NCBI GenBank assembly: GCA_964415065.1
Contig: CAYPYX010000003.1
Location: 31,906 to 95,905 of the forward strand
Length of the DNA stretch: 64,000 nucleotides
Direction: 5' to 3'
Source of the DNA: VMCP01 sp964415065
Lineage (GTDB): Bacteria > Bacteroidota > Bacteroidia > NS11-12g > UBA955
The position numbers and the translations under genes were made by a program. Below the pieces are notes generated by a model. The model searched no databases, was not told where the DNA came from, and saw only the letters and a list, made by a program, of their open reading frames with translations. Of this stretch, positions 53,847 through 62,206 are shown one piece after another; position 1 is the first letter of the stretch, and each line of letters starts with the position of its first letter.

Positions 53847-53883
53847 AAAAAGCCCCGCTTCGTTTTCACGAACGGGGCTTTTC
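53847..53883. terminator. Hairpin terminator between rpsO and pnp
   Basis: A 10-bp perfect stem (AAAAGCCCCG with its complement) extended by TTCG/CGAA around one bulged base, with a T run on the minus strand. Located in the rpsO-pnp gap, it should attenuate read-through into pnp, and in the E. coli homologue this gap is the site of pnp autoregulation. Confidence 0.85.
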
Positions 53884-53904
53884 TATAGTAAAATAAACCA
53901 GTTA

Positions 53905-54174
53905 TTACTTACGTAATCCTAGTTCTTTAATCAATCCTCTGTATTTGAAGATATCCTGTTTCGCAAGATAGTTCAATAAGCTACGACGCTTTCCTACCAA
54001 TTTGATCAATGACAATTCTGCACTTTTATCTTTCTTAGCACCTTTTAAATGCTGTGAAATGAAATTGATTCTTTCAGTGAACATTGCAATTTGTGCTTCT
54101 GTGCTACCAGTATTGCGCTCATTGCCACCAAACTTGGCAAAAATTTCTTTCTTTCTTTCCGCTGTTAGTTGCAT
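53905..54174 (-). CDS. rpsO: 30S ribosomal protein S15
   Basis: An 89-residue ribosomal protein, identical in length to E. coli S15. GGNERNTGSTEAQIAMFTERI and LVGKRRSLLNYLAKQD, with an invariant HL segment (ISQHLKGAKKD), are the S15 signatures. It binds the central domain of 16S rRNA. It has its own TAnnTTTG promoter and precedes pnp. Confidence 0.97.
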   Translation of the reverse strand: MQLTAERKKEIFAKFGGNERNTGSTEAQIAMFTERINFISQHLKGAKKDKSAELSLIKLVGKRRSLLNYLAKQDIFKYRGLIKELGLRK

Positions 54175-54193
54175 TTTTTCGATTTTTGGACTG

Positions 54194-54201
54194 CAAAGTT
54201 A
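54194..54201 (-). promoter_or_regulatory. -7 promoter box of rpsO
   Basis: On the minus strand 54201-54194 reads TAACTTTG, a full TAnnTTTG match 19 bases before the ATG at 54174. Confidence 0.6.
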
Positions 54202-54312
54202 CGAAATTTTGATAACCTGTGGAAACATTTTTTAAAAATTATCAAATAATTCGCTTTATGTGTGTTAAAACGTCATTCAAATTGGGTTTGTTTCAGTTAT
54301 ATCAATCCCAGA

Positions 54313-54510
54313 AAATTAGAAGTGCCCCCAAATTAGAAGTGCCCCTAAATTGGAGAAACATCCCAATAAAGCAGAAACATTCTATTAAAGAAGTAACTAT
54401 CTTCAGAGGTAACTGCCCCTAAAAGATTAACCACCTCAAATAGTGCAACGGATTAACTTCCAGGTACAATGGAGCAACCACCCCAGGAAAAGTAGTCACC
54501 CCTAAAAAGC
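54313..54510. repeat. Decaying 17-nt tandem repeat array in intergenic DNA
   Basis: AAATTAGAAGTGCCCC occurs at 54313-54328 and again exactly at 54330-54345; a third, altered unit starts at 54347. All three are spaced 17 nt apart. Further units with GARGTAACnnnCCCC-like cores (e.g. 54406-54420, 54468-54484, 54486-54502) continue with increasing divergence to about 54505. No ORF is present. Confidence 0.6.
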
Positions 54511-54514
54511 AAAA

Positions 54515-54532
54515 TCCCGGATTTCTCCGGGA
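54515..54532 (-). terminator. Orphan minus-strand terminator-like hairpin
   Basis: Stem TCCCGGA/TCCGGGA around a TTTC loop; read on the minus strand it is followed by TTTTGCTTTTT. No minus-strand gene ends here, so it may end an unannotated short transcript or be the relic of one. Confidence 0.4.
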
Positions 54533-54664
54533 CCTTGCCAGCTATGAAAACTTAAATCTACCCCACGTAAAAAACAATTGGAGTTAAAGAAAGTTTTAGC
54601 ATTACAAAGTTTTCACTGAATTTTGTAACATCAAACCTTTTTAACGTTTTAACATCCCATTAAA

Positions 54665-56443
54665 TTGAAATCACTAACTGCACTAAACAAGTATATCAGA
54701 AAGTACTGGCTTTCCATTTCAATTGGGATTGCTTGCGTGATATTGAATAATTATTTTTCCATCTTCATACCTGTTTTCGTTCGACAGGGGATCGATGATG
54801 CATTAATGAAAATACAATTAATCCATGCGAATCAGTCACAGATTATTTCGAACAACCTCATTTGGAATGCCGTAGGATTTGGTTTAGCCATTTTTGTTGT
54901 GTCTATTTTGAAGGGAATATTTCTTTATTACACACGACAAACTCTTATTGTTACTTCCCGTAAAATTGAATTCGATCAAAAAAATGAACTGTATCAAAAA
55001 TATCAACGTTTAGGAGAGTCCTTCTTTAGGAAAAATTACACCGGAGATATGATGTCTAGAATAACCGAAGATATTTCCAATGTGCGGATGTATATCGGTC
55101 CTTCGATTATGTATTATGCCAATATGTTGTTTTCTTTTGTTATGATTCTTACCCAAATGTTTATGGTCAACTCTTACTTGACGATGTGGGTATTAATTCC
55201 ACTTCCCTTTTTGTCGTATTCCATATACAAAGTATCGGATAAGATTAATCGCGGGAGTAAACGAATTCAAGAACAGCTCTCTGTAATAACTACTAAAGCG
55301 CAAGAAACATTTGCTGGTATACGCATCATCAAAAGTTTTGGAGTAGAGGAAAACTTTGCTCAAGATTTTCAAGATGCAGGATTGGAGTATAGAAAGAGAG
55401 CATTGGATTTAGCAAAAATCAATGCTTTATTCTTTCCGTTAATGGCACTTCTAATGGGATTGAGTACCATCATTGTGTTTTATGTGGGAGGTAGAGAAGT
55501 GCAGAACGGTCGATTTACAGCCGGAAACGTAGCTGAATTCATCATTTATTTAAACATGTTGATTTGGCCCGTTGCAAGTCTGGGATGGACAACTGCATTG
55601 GTCCAGAAAGCAGCTGCTTCTCAGAAAAGAATTAATGATTTTTTATCAGAAGAAGAATATACAAGTTCAGGAAATCGGAAATTTGAATTCAATAGCGTGT
55701 TTAAATTCAATCAAATATCTCATCAATACCCGGGAAAAACACATTTAGCATTGGATAATATTACTTTTGATTTGAATAAAGGCGACTTTTTGGGTGTAGT
55801 AGGCAAAACGGGCTCGGGTAAGTCAACACTTTTACAAATAATAACTCGGCAGTTAGTTCCTGAAAAAGGCCAACTAATGATAGATGGAACACCTCTGGAG
55901 AACTTTGATTTAGTTGATTACCGTAACCATATCGCCTATGTTCCACAGGATGTTTTCTTGTTCAGCGAAACAATTCGGGAGAATATTCTTTTTGGCTTAG
56001 TAGATGATAAAACGTCCCCCGAAAAGATAGAAGAAAAATTGAGTAAAGCAATTCAACTTGCTCACTTAACGGAGGATTTGGAACAGCTCCCAAATGGGAT
56101 AGAAACAATCATAGGTGAACGAGGAGTTTCACTATCTGGAGGACAAAAGCAGCGATTATCATTAGCTCGAGCATTGATGCGAGATGCCGAAATTTTAATT
56201 CTAGATGATTGTTTGAGTGCGGTAGATGCGAGAACGGAAAAAGTAATTATTGAACATTTAAGAAGTTACGCAATAGGTAAAACTGTAGTTATGAGTACAC
56301 ACCGCATTGCAGCCATCACTCAAGCTACAAAAATTATAGTCTTATCTGAAGGTAAATTAGATGCTATTAATACGCATTCTGAATTAGTAAAATCCCATGA
56401 TTTTTACAGTTGGTTAAACAAGAATCAAGTGGAAAATCAATGA
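54665..56443 (+). CDS. ABC exporter (fused permease-ATPase)
   Basis: A 592-residue ABC half-transporter starting with TTG. Six membrane helices (about residues 15-315), then an ATPase domain: Walker A GKTGSGKST (about 381-389), Q-loop YVPQDVFLFSETIREN, signature VSLSGGQKQRLSLARAL (about 486-502), Walker B ILILDDCLSAVD (about 508-519) and the switch His in MSTHR. The residue after the Walker B Asp is Asp, not the usual catalytic Glu, as in one half of some heterodimeric exporters (YheI- and LmrC-like). It probably exports lipids or drugs; no partner half is adjacent, so it may be a homodimer or pair with a distant gene. Confidence 0.9.
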   Translation: MKSLTALNKYIRKYWLSISIGIACVILNNYFSIFIPVFVRQGIDDALMKIQLIHANQSQIISNNLIWNAVGFGLAIFVVSILKGIFLYYTRQTLIVTSRKIEFDQKNELYQKYQRLGESFFRKNYTGDMMSRITEDISNVRMYIGPSIMYYANMLFSFVMILTQMFMVNSYLTMWVLIPLPFLSYSIYKVSDKINRGSKRIQEQLSVITTKAQETFAGIRIIKSFGVEENFAQDFQDAGLEYRKRALDLAKINALFFPLMALLMGLSTIIVFYVGGREVQNGRFTAGNVAEFIIYLNMLIWPVASLGWTTALVQKAAASQKRINDFLSEEEYTSSGNRKFEFNSVFKFNQISHQYPGKTHLALDNITFDLNKGDFLGVVGKTGSGKSTLLQIITRQLVPEKGQLMIDGTPLENFDLVDYRNHIAYVPQDVFLFSETIRENILFGLVDDKTSPEKIEEKLSKAIQLAHLTEDLEQLPNGIETIIGERGVSLSGGQKQRLSLARALMRDAEILILDDCLSAVDARTEKVIIEHLRSYAIGKTVVMSTHRIAAITQATKIIVLSEGKLDAINTHSELVKSHDFYSWLNKNQVENQ

Positions 56444-56477
56444 AAATACACGATTGATTATCAATTGAATATACAAT

Positions 56478-56514
56478 AAGTGTAATTATGACGTTTATAA
56501 TTTATTGTACACTT
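56478..56514. other. Inverted repeat in ABC exporter-DUF3276 gap
   Basis: AAGTGTA (56478-56484) pairs with TACACTT (56508-56514), with a further ATTAT/ATAAT pairing inside. Alternative pairing through CAATAA and TTATTG is possible. Weak T run afterwards; terminator or structured leader, undecided. Confidence 0.3.
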
Positions 56515-56587
56515 TTGATAAGTTGAAAAAATTAATTTACTAATTGGTTGCTATGCTCAATATTTTTTGCATATTTGCTAATCAATA

Positions 56588-56917
56588 ATGAAAGGTATGC
56601 CTATGCAAGAAAACGACTACAACGATCACAATCAACAGGAGGAGATTTTCTCTAAGAGAATCCGTGCGGGAAAAAGAACTTACTTCTTCGATGTAAAAGC
56701 CACTAGAAATAACGACTATTATATCACCATTACCGAAAGTAAAAGAAGCCGTTTTGAAGATGGTTCTTTCGTAAAAACGAAAATTCATTTGTACAAAGAA
56801 GATTTTAATAAATTTTCGGATGCATTGAACGAAACTATTGGGCACGTAAAATCCAATTTATTACCAGAATATAACTTCGACGAATACACTCGCGAAGGAG
56901 AAGATTCTGATGCATAA
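56588..56917 (+). CDS. DUF3276 (PUR-alpha-like) nucleic-acid-binding protein
   Basis: A 109-residue protein of the Bacteroidetes DUF3276/PUR family. IRAGKRTYFFDVKATRNNDYYITITESKR is the single-stranded nucleic-acid-binding PUR repeat, and LYKEDFNKFSDALNETI its closing helix; the C-terminus is acidic. It binds single-stranded DNA or RNA as a dimer in related proteins; its cellular role is unknown. It is a single-gene unit ending at a strong terminator. Confidence 0.88.
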   Translation: MKGMPMQENDYNDHNQQEEIFSKRIRAGKRTYFFDVKATRNNDYYITITESKRSRFEDGSFVKTKIHLYKEDFNKFSDALNETIGHVKSNLLPEYNFDEYTREGEDSDA

Positions 56918-56934
56918 TAAAAACTGTTATTGTT

Positions 56935-56972
56935 AAAAAAGCTGTCTTTTCAAAGGGCAGCTTTTTTTTTTT
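56935..56972 (+). terminator. Intrinsic terminator after DUF3276 gene
   Basis: A-run, GCTGTC pairing with GGCAGC (one G-T pair), a short loop, and a run of about twelve T. Confidence 0.88.
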
Positions 56973-56999
56973 GCTGTTCAATTTTTTAGATAGTTATAC

Positions 57000-57028
57000 T
57001 TGAACTAGTCAATACTGCGTTATTTTTG
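57000..57028 (+). promoter_or_regulatory. Promoter of the DUF4199-like gene
   Basis: TTG at 57000-57002, 18 nt, then TATTTTTG at 57021-57028: both Bacteroidetes elements near standard spacing. The -7 box ends four bases before the ATG at 57033, so the message is predicted leaderless or nearly so. Confidence 0.65.
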
Positions 57029-57032
57029 TACC

Positions 57033-57590
57033 ATGTTTGGGCGTGTAGCTTTCTATGGTTTCGCATTTGGCTCTCTGAGTGCAAGTATGGTTTTAATAAA
57101 TTTCATGAACCGATTGTTCATGACCCGTTCTTTTGCATCTGTGATGCCATTGATTGGAAATATACTCATAATTGGTTTTGCTGTTTATCTATTTGTTAAA
57201 TCATTGATGAGACAAGATGTACACGAGAAATTAGTTCAATCCTCTGGAAAACCAGTTTCACTAGGTAAAACGCTTTTTGGTAGTTTAGTTCTAGCCCTAA
57301 TTGCTGCACTCTGCAATATTGCTGCATATTCTCATATCCAGAACAACCAAAAGGAAGAATTTGGTTTGTTTAAATCCATGCAAACTAAAGCGATTTATCA
57401 GGCTCACAATACAAGCCCAGAAAAAGTAGCTACATTAGATAAAAAGACTCAAAAAACAATTGAAGAATCTTTGGTTTTTTTGGATGAGAATCTTTCCGTA
57501 GGTTCATATGCCCGAGTTGAACTTCAGATGTATTTATCTATTGCTTTAATTGTAACGTTGTTAGTATACGTTGCAAATAGTAAAAAATAA
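57033..57590 (+). CDS. DUF4199-like membrane protein
   Basis: A 185-residue membrane protein with four predicted helices (about residues 5-25, 38-58, 80-102, 163-182) and a periplasmic or cytosolic loop (about 103-160) rich in Lys and Gln. The pattern resembles DUF4199 proteins common in Bacteroidetes, which have no known function. It starts a plus-strand series leading to plsC, gatC and an ABC ATPase. Confidence 0.65.
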   Translation: MFGRVAFYGFAFGSLSASMVLINFMNRLFMTRSFASVMPLIGNILIIGFAVYLFVKSLMRQDVHEKLVQSSGKPVSLGKTLFGSLVLALIAALCNIAAYSHIQNNQKEEFGLFKSMQTKAIYQAHNTSPEKVATLDKKTQKTIEESLVFLDENLSVGSYARVELQMYLSIALIVTLLVYVANSKK

Positions 57591-57620
57591 TATATTGCGA
57601 ACTACTACTTCTCGCACCTC

Positions 57621-58355
57621 ATGAAAAAACTTTTTGGTTACATTTGGATCTTATGGTATGCCCTATTGTTTATTGGCATGTTCCTTCTTTTTTATCCCTT
57701 GTTTTGGTTGTTGTTATATTCTGAAAAAACGTATTATCACGCCGATAAGCTTCGCAAATTTTGGGGAAAATTAACTAGTTATTTCGGTTTGATGATCCCT
57801 ATGGTGAGGTACGAACAAAAGATTGATACATCCAAACAATATATTTATTGTGCCAATCATATTTCCTATTTAGATATTGTGTTATGTGGTAGTTTTCTTC
57901 CTACTTTTAATTTTTTTATGGCGAAAATGGAATTGAGTAACTTACCTCTTTTTAGAATTTGGTTTGAGACATTAGATGTTCCAGTTAAAAGAGAAAGTTT
58001 GCGATCTTCGCATGGTGCATTTCACAAAGCGGCCATAAAGCTTAAAAAAGGACTGAGCTTGATAATTTTTCCAGAAGGTAAAATCCCAGCAAATGCACCT
58101 CATTTACATCATCCTTTGAAACCTGGAGCGTTCAAATTAGCCATTGAACAAGGAATACCTGTTGTACCTGTTACTATTTTGGATAACATGAATCGGTTGA
58201 ATTTCGATTTATTCTGGTGTTCACCCGGAAAAATGCGTATGATTGTGCATGCACCGATAGAAACTGCTAACTTATCGATTGATGATGCTCCAGTTTTAGC
58301 AGAACAAGTATATTCGATTATTAATAACCAATTAAAACAAGCCGGAATTGTATGA
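57621..58355 (+). CDS. 1-acyl-sn-glycerol-3-phosphate acyltransferase family protein
   Basis: A 244-residue PlsC-type acyltransferase with an N-terminal membrane helix pair (about residues 5-35). The HxxxxD motif is in CANHISYLDIVLCGS (H about 79, D 84), the second motif in PVKRES, and the third in FPEGKIPANAPHLHHPLKPGAFKLA. It acylates lysophosphatidic acid or a related acceptor at the inner membrane. Its stop overlaps the gatC start (ATGA). Whether it is the main PlsC or a paralogue such as an ornithine- or aminolipid-synthesising one cannot be told. Confidence 0.88.
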   Translation: MKKLFGYIWILWYALLFIGMFLLFYPLFWLLLYSEKTYYHADKLRKFWGKLTSYFGLMIPMVRYEQKIDTSKQYIYCANHISYLDIVLCGSFLPTFNFFMAKMELSNLPLFRIWFETLDVPVKRESLRSSHGAFHKAAIKLKKGLSLIIFPEGKIPANAPHLHHPLKPGAFKLAIEQGIPVVPVTILDNMNRLNFDLFWCSPGKMRMIVHAPIETANLSIDDAPVLAEQVYSIINNQLKQAGIV

Positions 58356-58648
58356 AAATATCCCCCGAAAAAATAGATTCTCTCTCTAGTCTAGCCAAAC
58401 TTCATTTTGATGAAGCCGAGAAACAAAATATTTCTCAGGAATTGGAAAAAATATTGGATATGATTGAAACTCTACAAAAAGTTAACACTGACGGAGTGGA
58501 ACCCCTTATTTATATGACCGATTCTCATACAGTATTGAGAAAAGATGAAGTTCATCAGGAAATTACCAAAGAAGAAGCATTAAGAAATGCTCCTAAAAAG
58601 GATAGCGATTTTTTCCGCGTTCCTAAAGTAATTGAGAGCAATGAATAA
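58352..58648 (+). CDS. gatC: Aspartyl/glutamyl-tRNA amidotransferase subunit C
   Basis: A 98-residue protein matching GatC: LSSLAKLHFDEAEKQNISQELEKILDMIETLQKVNTDGVEP is the family core, ending in NAPKKDSDFFRVPKVIE. It stabilises GatAB, which converts Glu-tRNA(Gln) or Asp-tRNA(Asn) to the correct amide form. It overlaps plsC upstream (4 bases) and the ABC ATPase gene downstream (8 bases). gatA and gatB are not in the window. Confidence 0.95.
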   Translation: MKISPEKIDSLSSLAKLHFDEAEKQNISQELEKILDMIETLQKVNTDGVEPLIYMTDSHTVLRKDEVHQEITKEEALRNAPKKDSDFFRVPKVIESNE

Positions 58649-59321
58649 AGCACTGATCTCTTTAGAGGGTATTTCAAAAAAGTATGTTTTGGGTGAACAA
58701 ACGGTACATGCTTTAAAACATATTGATCTTCAGATCAATAAAGGTGAATATATTGCTTTAATGGGTCCCTCGGGTTCTGGAAAAAGCACCTTGATGAATA
58801 TTATTGGGTGCTTAGATAGTCCATCGGCTGGTGAATATTGGCTAAATGGAAAGGAGGTTAGTCGTATGTCGGATGCCGATTTAAGTGATGTGCGCAATCA
58901 GGAAATTGGTTTTGTATTTCAAACTTTCAATTTACTTAATCGAATGACAGCATTAGAAAATGTAGCGCTTCCATTAGTATATGCTGGTGTTTCTAAAAAA
59001 TTACGAGAAGAAAAGGCTGCGGAAGTTCTTGAGCGTGTTGGCTTAAAGGATAGAATGTTACATAAACCCAATGAATTGTCGGGTGGACAACGCCAACGTG
59101 TAGCTGTTGCAAGAGCATTGGTCAACAACCCGAGTTTATTATTGGCGGATGAGCCTACTGGGAATTTAGATTCCAAAACCAGTCATGAAATTATGGCATT
59201 ATTCGAGGAAATCTATGCCGGAGGTAATACCATTGTTTTGGTTACTCACGAAGAGGATATTGCCAACCATGCAAGGCAAGTTGTTCGTTTGCGTGATGGA
59301 TTAATTGAATCAAAAAATTAA
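58641..59321 (+). CDS. ABC transporter ATP-binding protein, LolD/MacB type
   Basis: About 226 residues from the ATG at 58641 (MNKALISLEGISKKY); a TTG three codons upstream is less likely. Walker A GPSGSGKS (about residues 43-50), signature LSGGQRQRVAVARALV, Walker B LLADEPTGNLDS (with catalytic Glu), and the LolD/MacB-type features QTFNLLNRMTALENV and HEEDIANHA. It powers lipoprotein release or a MacB-like mechanotransmission pump. The permease subunit is not adjacent. The start lies inside gatC. Confidence 0.92.
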   Translation: MNKALISLEGISKKYVLGEQTVHALKHIDLQINKGEYIALMGPSGSGKSTLMNIIGCLDSPSAGEYWLNGKEVSRMSDADLSDVRNQEIGFVFQTFNLLNRMTALENVALPLVYAGVSKKLREEKAAEVLERVGLKDRMLHKPNELSGGQRQRVAVARALVNNPSLLLADEPTGNLDSKTSHEIMALFEEIYAGGNTIVLVTHEEDIANHARQVVRLRDGLIESKN

Positions 59322-59420
59322 CAGTTAATCTCAGTATACATCAAAGCCTAAAACAAATACCATTCAAATTCTTTACAAAAAGGATTAATTTGCCACTCCA
59401 ATTTACACACTTTATTTTTT

Positions 59421-60908
59421 ATGCTATCCAATGCAATAGGTTGGTACTTCCGCCAAAGACACGATGAACTTTGGAAACTTGCAAATGCTGCAGTTCAAAA
59501 CCAATTGGATTTATTAGAGTATTTCACAGAAAAACTCTCACGAACTGAATATGGACAGAAACACGACATTCATTCTTCGGTTGAATATGATGAGTTTGTA
59601 GGTAAAATTCCTGTTGTGGGCTATGAGGAATTGAAATCCTACATCCTAAGATCTATGGATGGTGAACAACAACTTATTTGGCCCGGAGAAATAACATGGT
59701 TTGCCAAGAGTTCAGGTACTACATCCAATGAAGCTAAATTTATTCCCATTACCTATGAGGCGTTAGAGTACAATCATTTTAGGGGTACTAAAGAGCCAAT
59801 AACTCAATATTATACCTTTTATCCAGAAGCAAATATTTTCAATGGAAAAGCTTTGTTGATTGGCGGATCTCATAAAGTCAATCAAATTAATCCCAAATCA
59901 TATTATGGTGATTTAAGTGCTGTGTTGATGACACATATGCCCGCTTGGGCCACTTGGAAGAGTACTCCTGACACACATATTGCTATTATGGACAATTGGG
60001 AAGAAAAGGTAGAGAGAATGGCCCATGCAACTATTAAAGAAAATGTTACAAGTATTAGTGGAGCACCTACATGGGCTATGGTGTTATTGGAGAGAATATT
60101 GGAAATTACCGGTAAAAATCACATTCATGAAGTTTGGCCTAACTTGGAGTTGTTTATCCATGGTGGGATGAGCTTCGAGCCCTACAGACAGCGTTATAAA
60201 GAACTGATTCCCGGAGATCATATGCATTATGTTGAAACGTATAATGCAAGTGAGGGATTTTTTGGAGCTCAAGCCTATAAGGATCAACGAGACTTATTAC
60301 TCATGACCCATCATGGGGTTTTCTATGAGTTTTATCCCGTATCTAAAGGTCCTGATTTTACGGTTCCATTATGGAAAGTTGAACCTGATATTAATTATGC
60401 TGTTGTAGTTACAACATGCAGTGGATTATGGCGTTACACCATTGGAGATACCATCATGTTTACCAAAACGCAACCTTATTTATTCAAAATTACGGGTCGT
60501 GTTAAATTGTTTATTAATGCCTTTGGGGAAGAACTTATTATCGAAAATGCTGAAACCGCAATGGCAGATACATGCAGAGAATTTGGTGTACGATTAATTG
60601 ATTACACAGCTGCACCTCGGTTTGAAGAAGTTGAAAAAGGACATGAATGGATTATTGAACTAGAAACATTACCCAGCAATACTCTAGCATTCGTTGAATA
60701 TTTAGATGCTCGTTTACAAGAAGTAAACAGCGACTATGCAGGAAAAAGAATAGGAAATTTATTGATGAAATTACCTAAAGTGCATTTTGCTCAACCTGGA
60801 ACATTTAAAAATTGGCTAAGTCATAAAGGCAAGTTGGGTGGACAAAACAAAGTACCTCGATTAAGTAATCATAGAGCAATTCTTGAGGAAGTACTAGAGT
60901 TTCTTTGA
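59421..60908 (+). CDS. GH3 family acyl-adenylating protein
   Basis: A 495-residue bacterial member of the GH3 (auxin-responsive promoter) family, part of the acyl-adenylate/firefly-luciferase superfamily. The phosphate-binding motif is KSSGTTSNEAKFIP (about residues 94-107); VETYNASEGFFG (about 273-284) and LWRYTIGDTIMF (about 336-347) are the ATP-binding blocks; GRVKLFINAFGEEL follows. Plant members couple amino acids to acyl hormones; bacterial ones are uncharacterised or make acyl-amino-acid conjugates. It stands between an ABC ATPase and kbl. A TTAATTTG near-match at about 59385 may be its promoter. Confidence 0.9.
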   Translation: MLSNAIGWYFRQRHDELWKLANAAVQNQLDLLEYFTEKLSRTEYGQKHDIHSSVEYDEFVGKIPVVGYEELKSYILRSMDGEQQLIWPGEITWFAKSSGTTSNEAKFIPITYEALEYNHFRGTKEPITQYYTFYPEANIFNGKALLIGGSHKVNQINPKSYYGDLSAVLMTHMPAWATWKSTPDTHIAIMDNWEEKVERMAHATIKENVTSISGAPTWAMVLLERILEITGKNHIHEVWPNLELFIHGGMSFEPYRQRYKELIPGDHMHYVETYNASEGFFGAQAYKDQRDLLLMTHHGVFYEFYPVSKGPDFTVPLWKVEPDINYAVVVTTCSGLWRYTIGDTIMFTKTQPYLFKITGRVKLFINAFGEELIIENAETAMADTCREFGVRLIDYTAAPRFEEVEKGHEWIIELETLPSNTLAFVEYLDARLQEVNSDYAGKRIGNLLMKLPKVHFAQPGTFKNWLSHKGKLGGQNKVPRLSNHRAILEEVLEFL

Positions 60909-60936
60909 TGGAACGGAGCGAACTATGTATATTTGA
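60905..60936 (+). promoter_or_regulatory. Promoter of kbl
   Basis: TTTG at 60905-60908, 20 nt, then TATATTTG at 60929-60936: both elements of the Bacteroidetes consensus at standard spacing; the leader is about 30 nt. Confidence 0.7.
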
Positions 60937-60969
60937 ATCCAATCGGATTTTTTCCCCAAAAAATATACT

Positions 60970-62166
60970 ATGTACGGATCGTTTAAAGAATTTTTGCAAG
61001 ATGAATTGAACAGCATCGAGGAATCGGGCTTGTTGAAAAAAGAGCGTATTATTACTTCCCCACAAGATGCTGTTATTACCTTAGATGATGGAAGCGAAGT
61101 AATTAATTTCTGTGCGAATAATTATTTAGGATTATCTAGCCATCCCCGTGTAGTTCAAGCTGCTAAAAATGCTATTGATACACATGGTTTTGGTATGAGT
61201 AGTGTCCGTTTCATTTGTGGAACTCAAGATATTCATAAAGAACTCGAGCGAAAAATCGCTGAGTTTTACGGCACTGAAGACACCATATTATATGCAGCTG
61301 CTTTTGATGCAAATGGAGGTGTTTTTGAACCGTTATTTGGTGCTGAGGATGCAATTATTAGTGATTCTCTGAACCATGCATCCATTATTGATGGTGTTCG
61401 ACTTTGCAAAGCAAAAAGATATCGTTACAATAACAACGATATGTCCGATTTAGAAACGCAACTTCAACAAGCAGATGCCGACGGTGCTCGTTTCAAAATT
61501 GTGGTTACTGATGGTGTTTTTTCCATGGATGGATACGTGGCTCAATTAGATAAAATTTGTGATTTAGCTGATAAGTATGGTGCATTAGTAATGACCGATG
61601 AATGTCATGCAGCAGGTTTTATTGGAGCTTCTGGAAAAGGGGTTCCTGAATATTGCGGAGTATTAGGACGATTGGATATCATTACCGGTACATTAGGAAA
61701 AGCCTTAGGTGGGGCAATGGGTGGTTATACTACGGGAAGAAAAGAAATCATTGAAATGCTTCGTCAGCGTTCACGCCCGTATCTGTTTTCGAATTCTTTG
61801 GCCCCAAGTATTGTCGGTGCGAGCATCGAAGTTCTTAACATGATTACTGAATCTACCGAACTTCGCGATAAGTTAGAATCGAATGTAAAACAGTTTAAAA
61901 CAGGCATGAAAGCAGCTGGTTTTGATTTCAAAGATGGTGATAGTGCCATCGTTCCAATTATGTTATACGATGCAAAGTTGAGTCAGGTAATGGCAGAAAA
62001 ACTGTTGCAAGAAGGAATTTACGTAATAGGATTCTTTTATCCCGTTGTTCCTAAAGATCAAGCCCGTATTCGAGTTCAACTTTCAGCAGCTCATGAACCA
62101 CATCATATAGAAAAAGCAATTGCTGCATTTACAAAAGTTGGAAAAGAACTTGGTGTGATTCAATAA
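60970..62166 (+). CDS. kbl: Glycine C-acetyltransferase (2-amino-3-ketobutyrate CoA ligase)
   Basis: A 398-residue PLP enzyme, the same length and very similar throughout to E. coli Kbl: RIITSPQDAVITLDDGSEVI, then HGFGMSSVRFICGTQDIHKE, then SDSLNHASIIDGVRLCKAKR, and the PLP lysine K244 in ITGTLGKALGG. It cleaves 2-amino-3-oxobutyrate, made from threonine by Tdh, into glycine and acetyl-CoA. tdh is not adjacent. Two amino-acid permeases follow on the same strand, suggesting an amino-acid use region. Confidence 0.95.
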   Translation: MYGSFKEFLQDELNSIEESGLLKKERIITSPQDAVITLDDGSEVINFCANNYLGLSSHPRVVQAAKNAIDTHGFGMSSVRFICGTQDIHKELERKIAEFYGTEDTILYAAAFDANGGVFEPLFGAEDAIISDSLNHASIIDGVRLCKAKRYRYNNNDMSDLETQLQQADADGARFKIVVTDGVFSMDGYVAQLDKICDLADKYGALVMTDECHAAGFIGASGKGVPEYCGVLGRLDIITGTLGKALGGAMGGYTTGRKEIIEMLRQRSRPYLFSNSLAPSIVGASIEVLNMITESTELRDKLESNVKQFKTGMKAAGFDFKDGDSAIVPIMLYDAKLSQVMAEKLLQEGIYVIGFFYPVVPKDQARIRVQLSAAHEPHHIEKAIAAFTKVGKELGVIQ

Positions 62167-62179
62167 TTTACTATTTTTG
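62150..62179 (+). promoter_or_regulatory. Promoter of the amino-acid permease gene
   Basis: TTG at 62150-62152 (inside the kbl 3' end), 19 nt, then TATTTTTG at 62172-62179; the leader is about 25 nt before the ATG at 62207. Confidence 0.65.
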
Positions 62180-62206
62180 TCAATTCGCGTATTATAATAT
62201 TTACAT

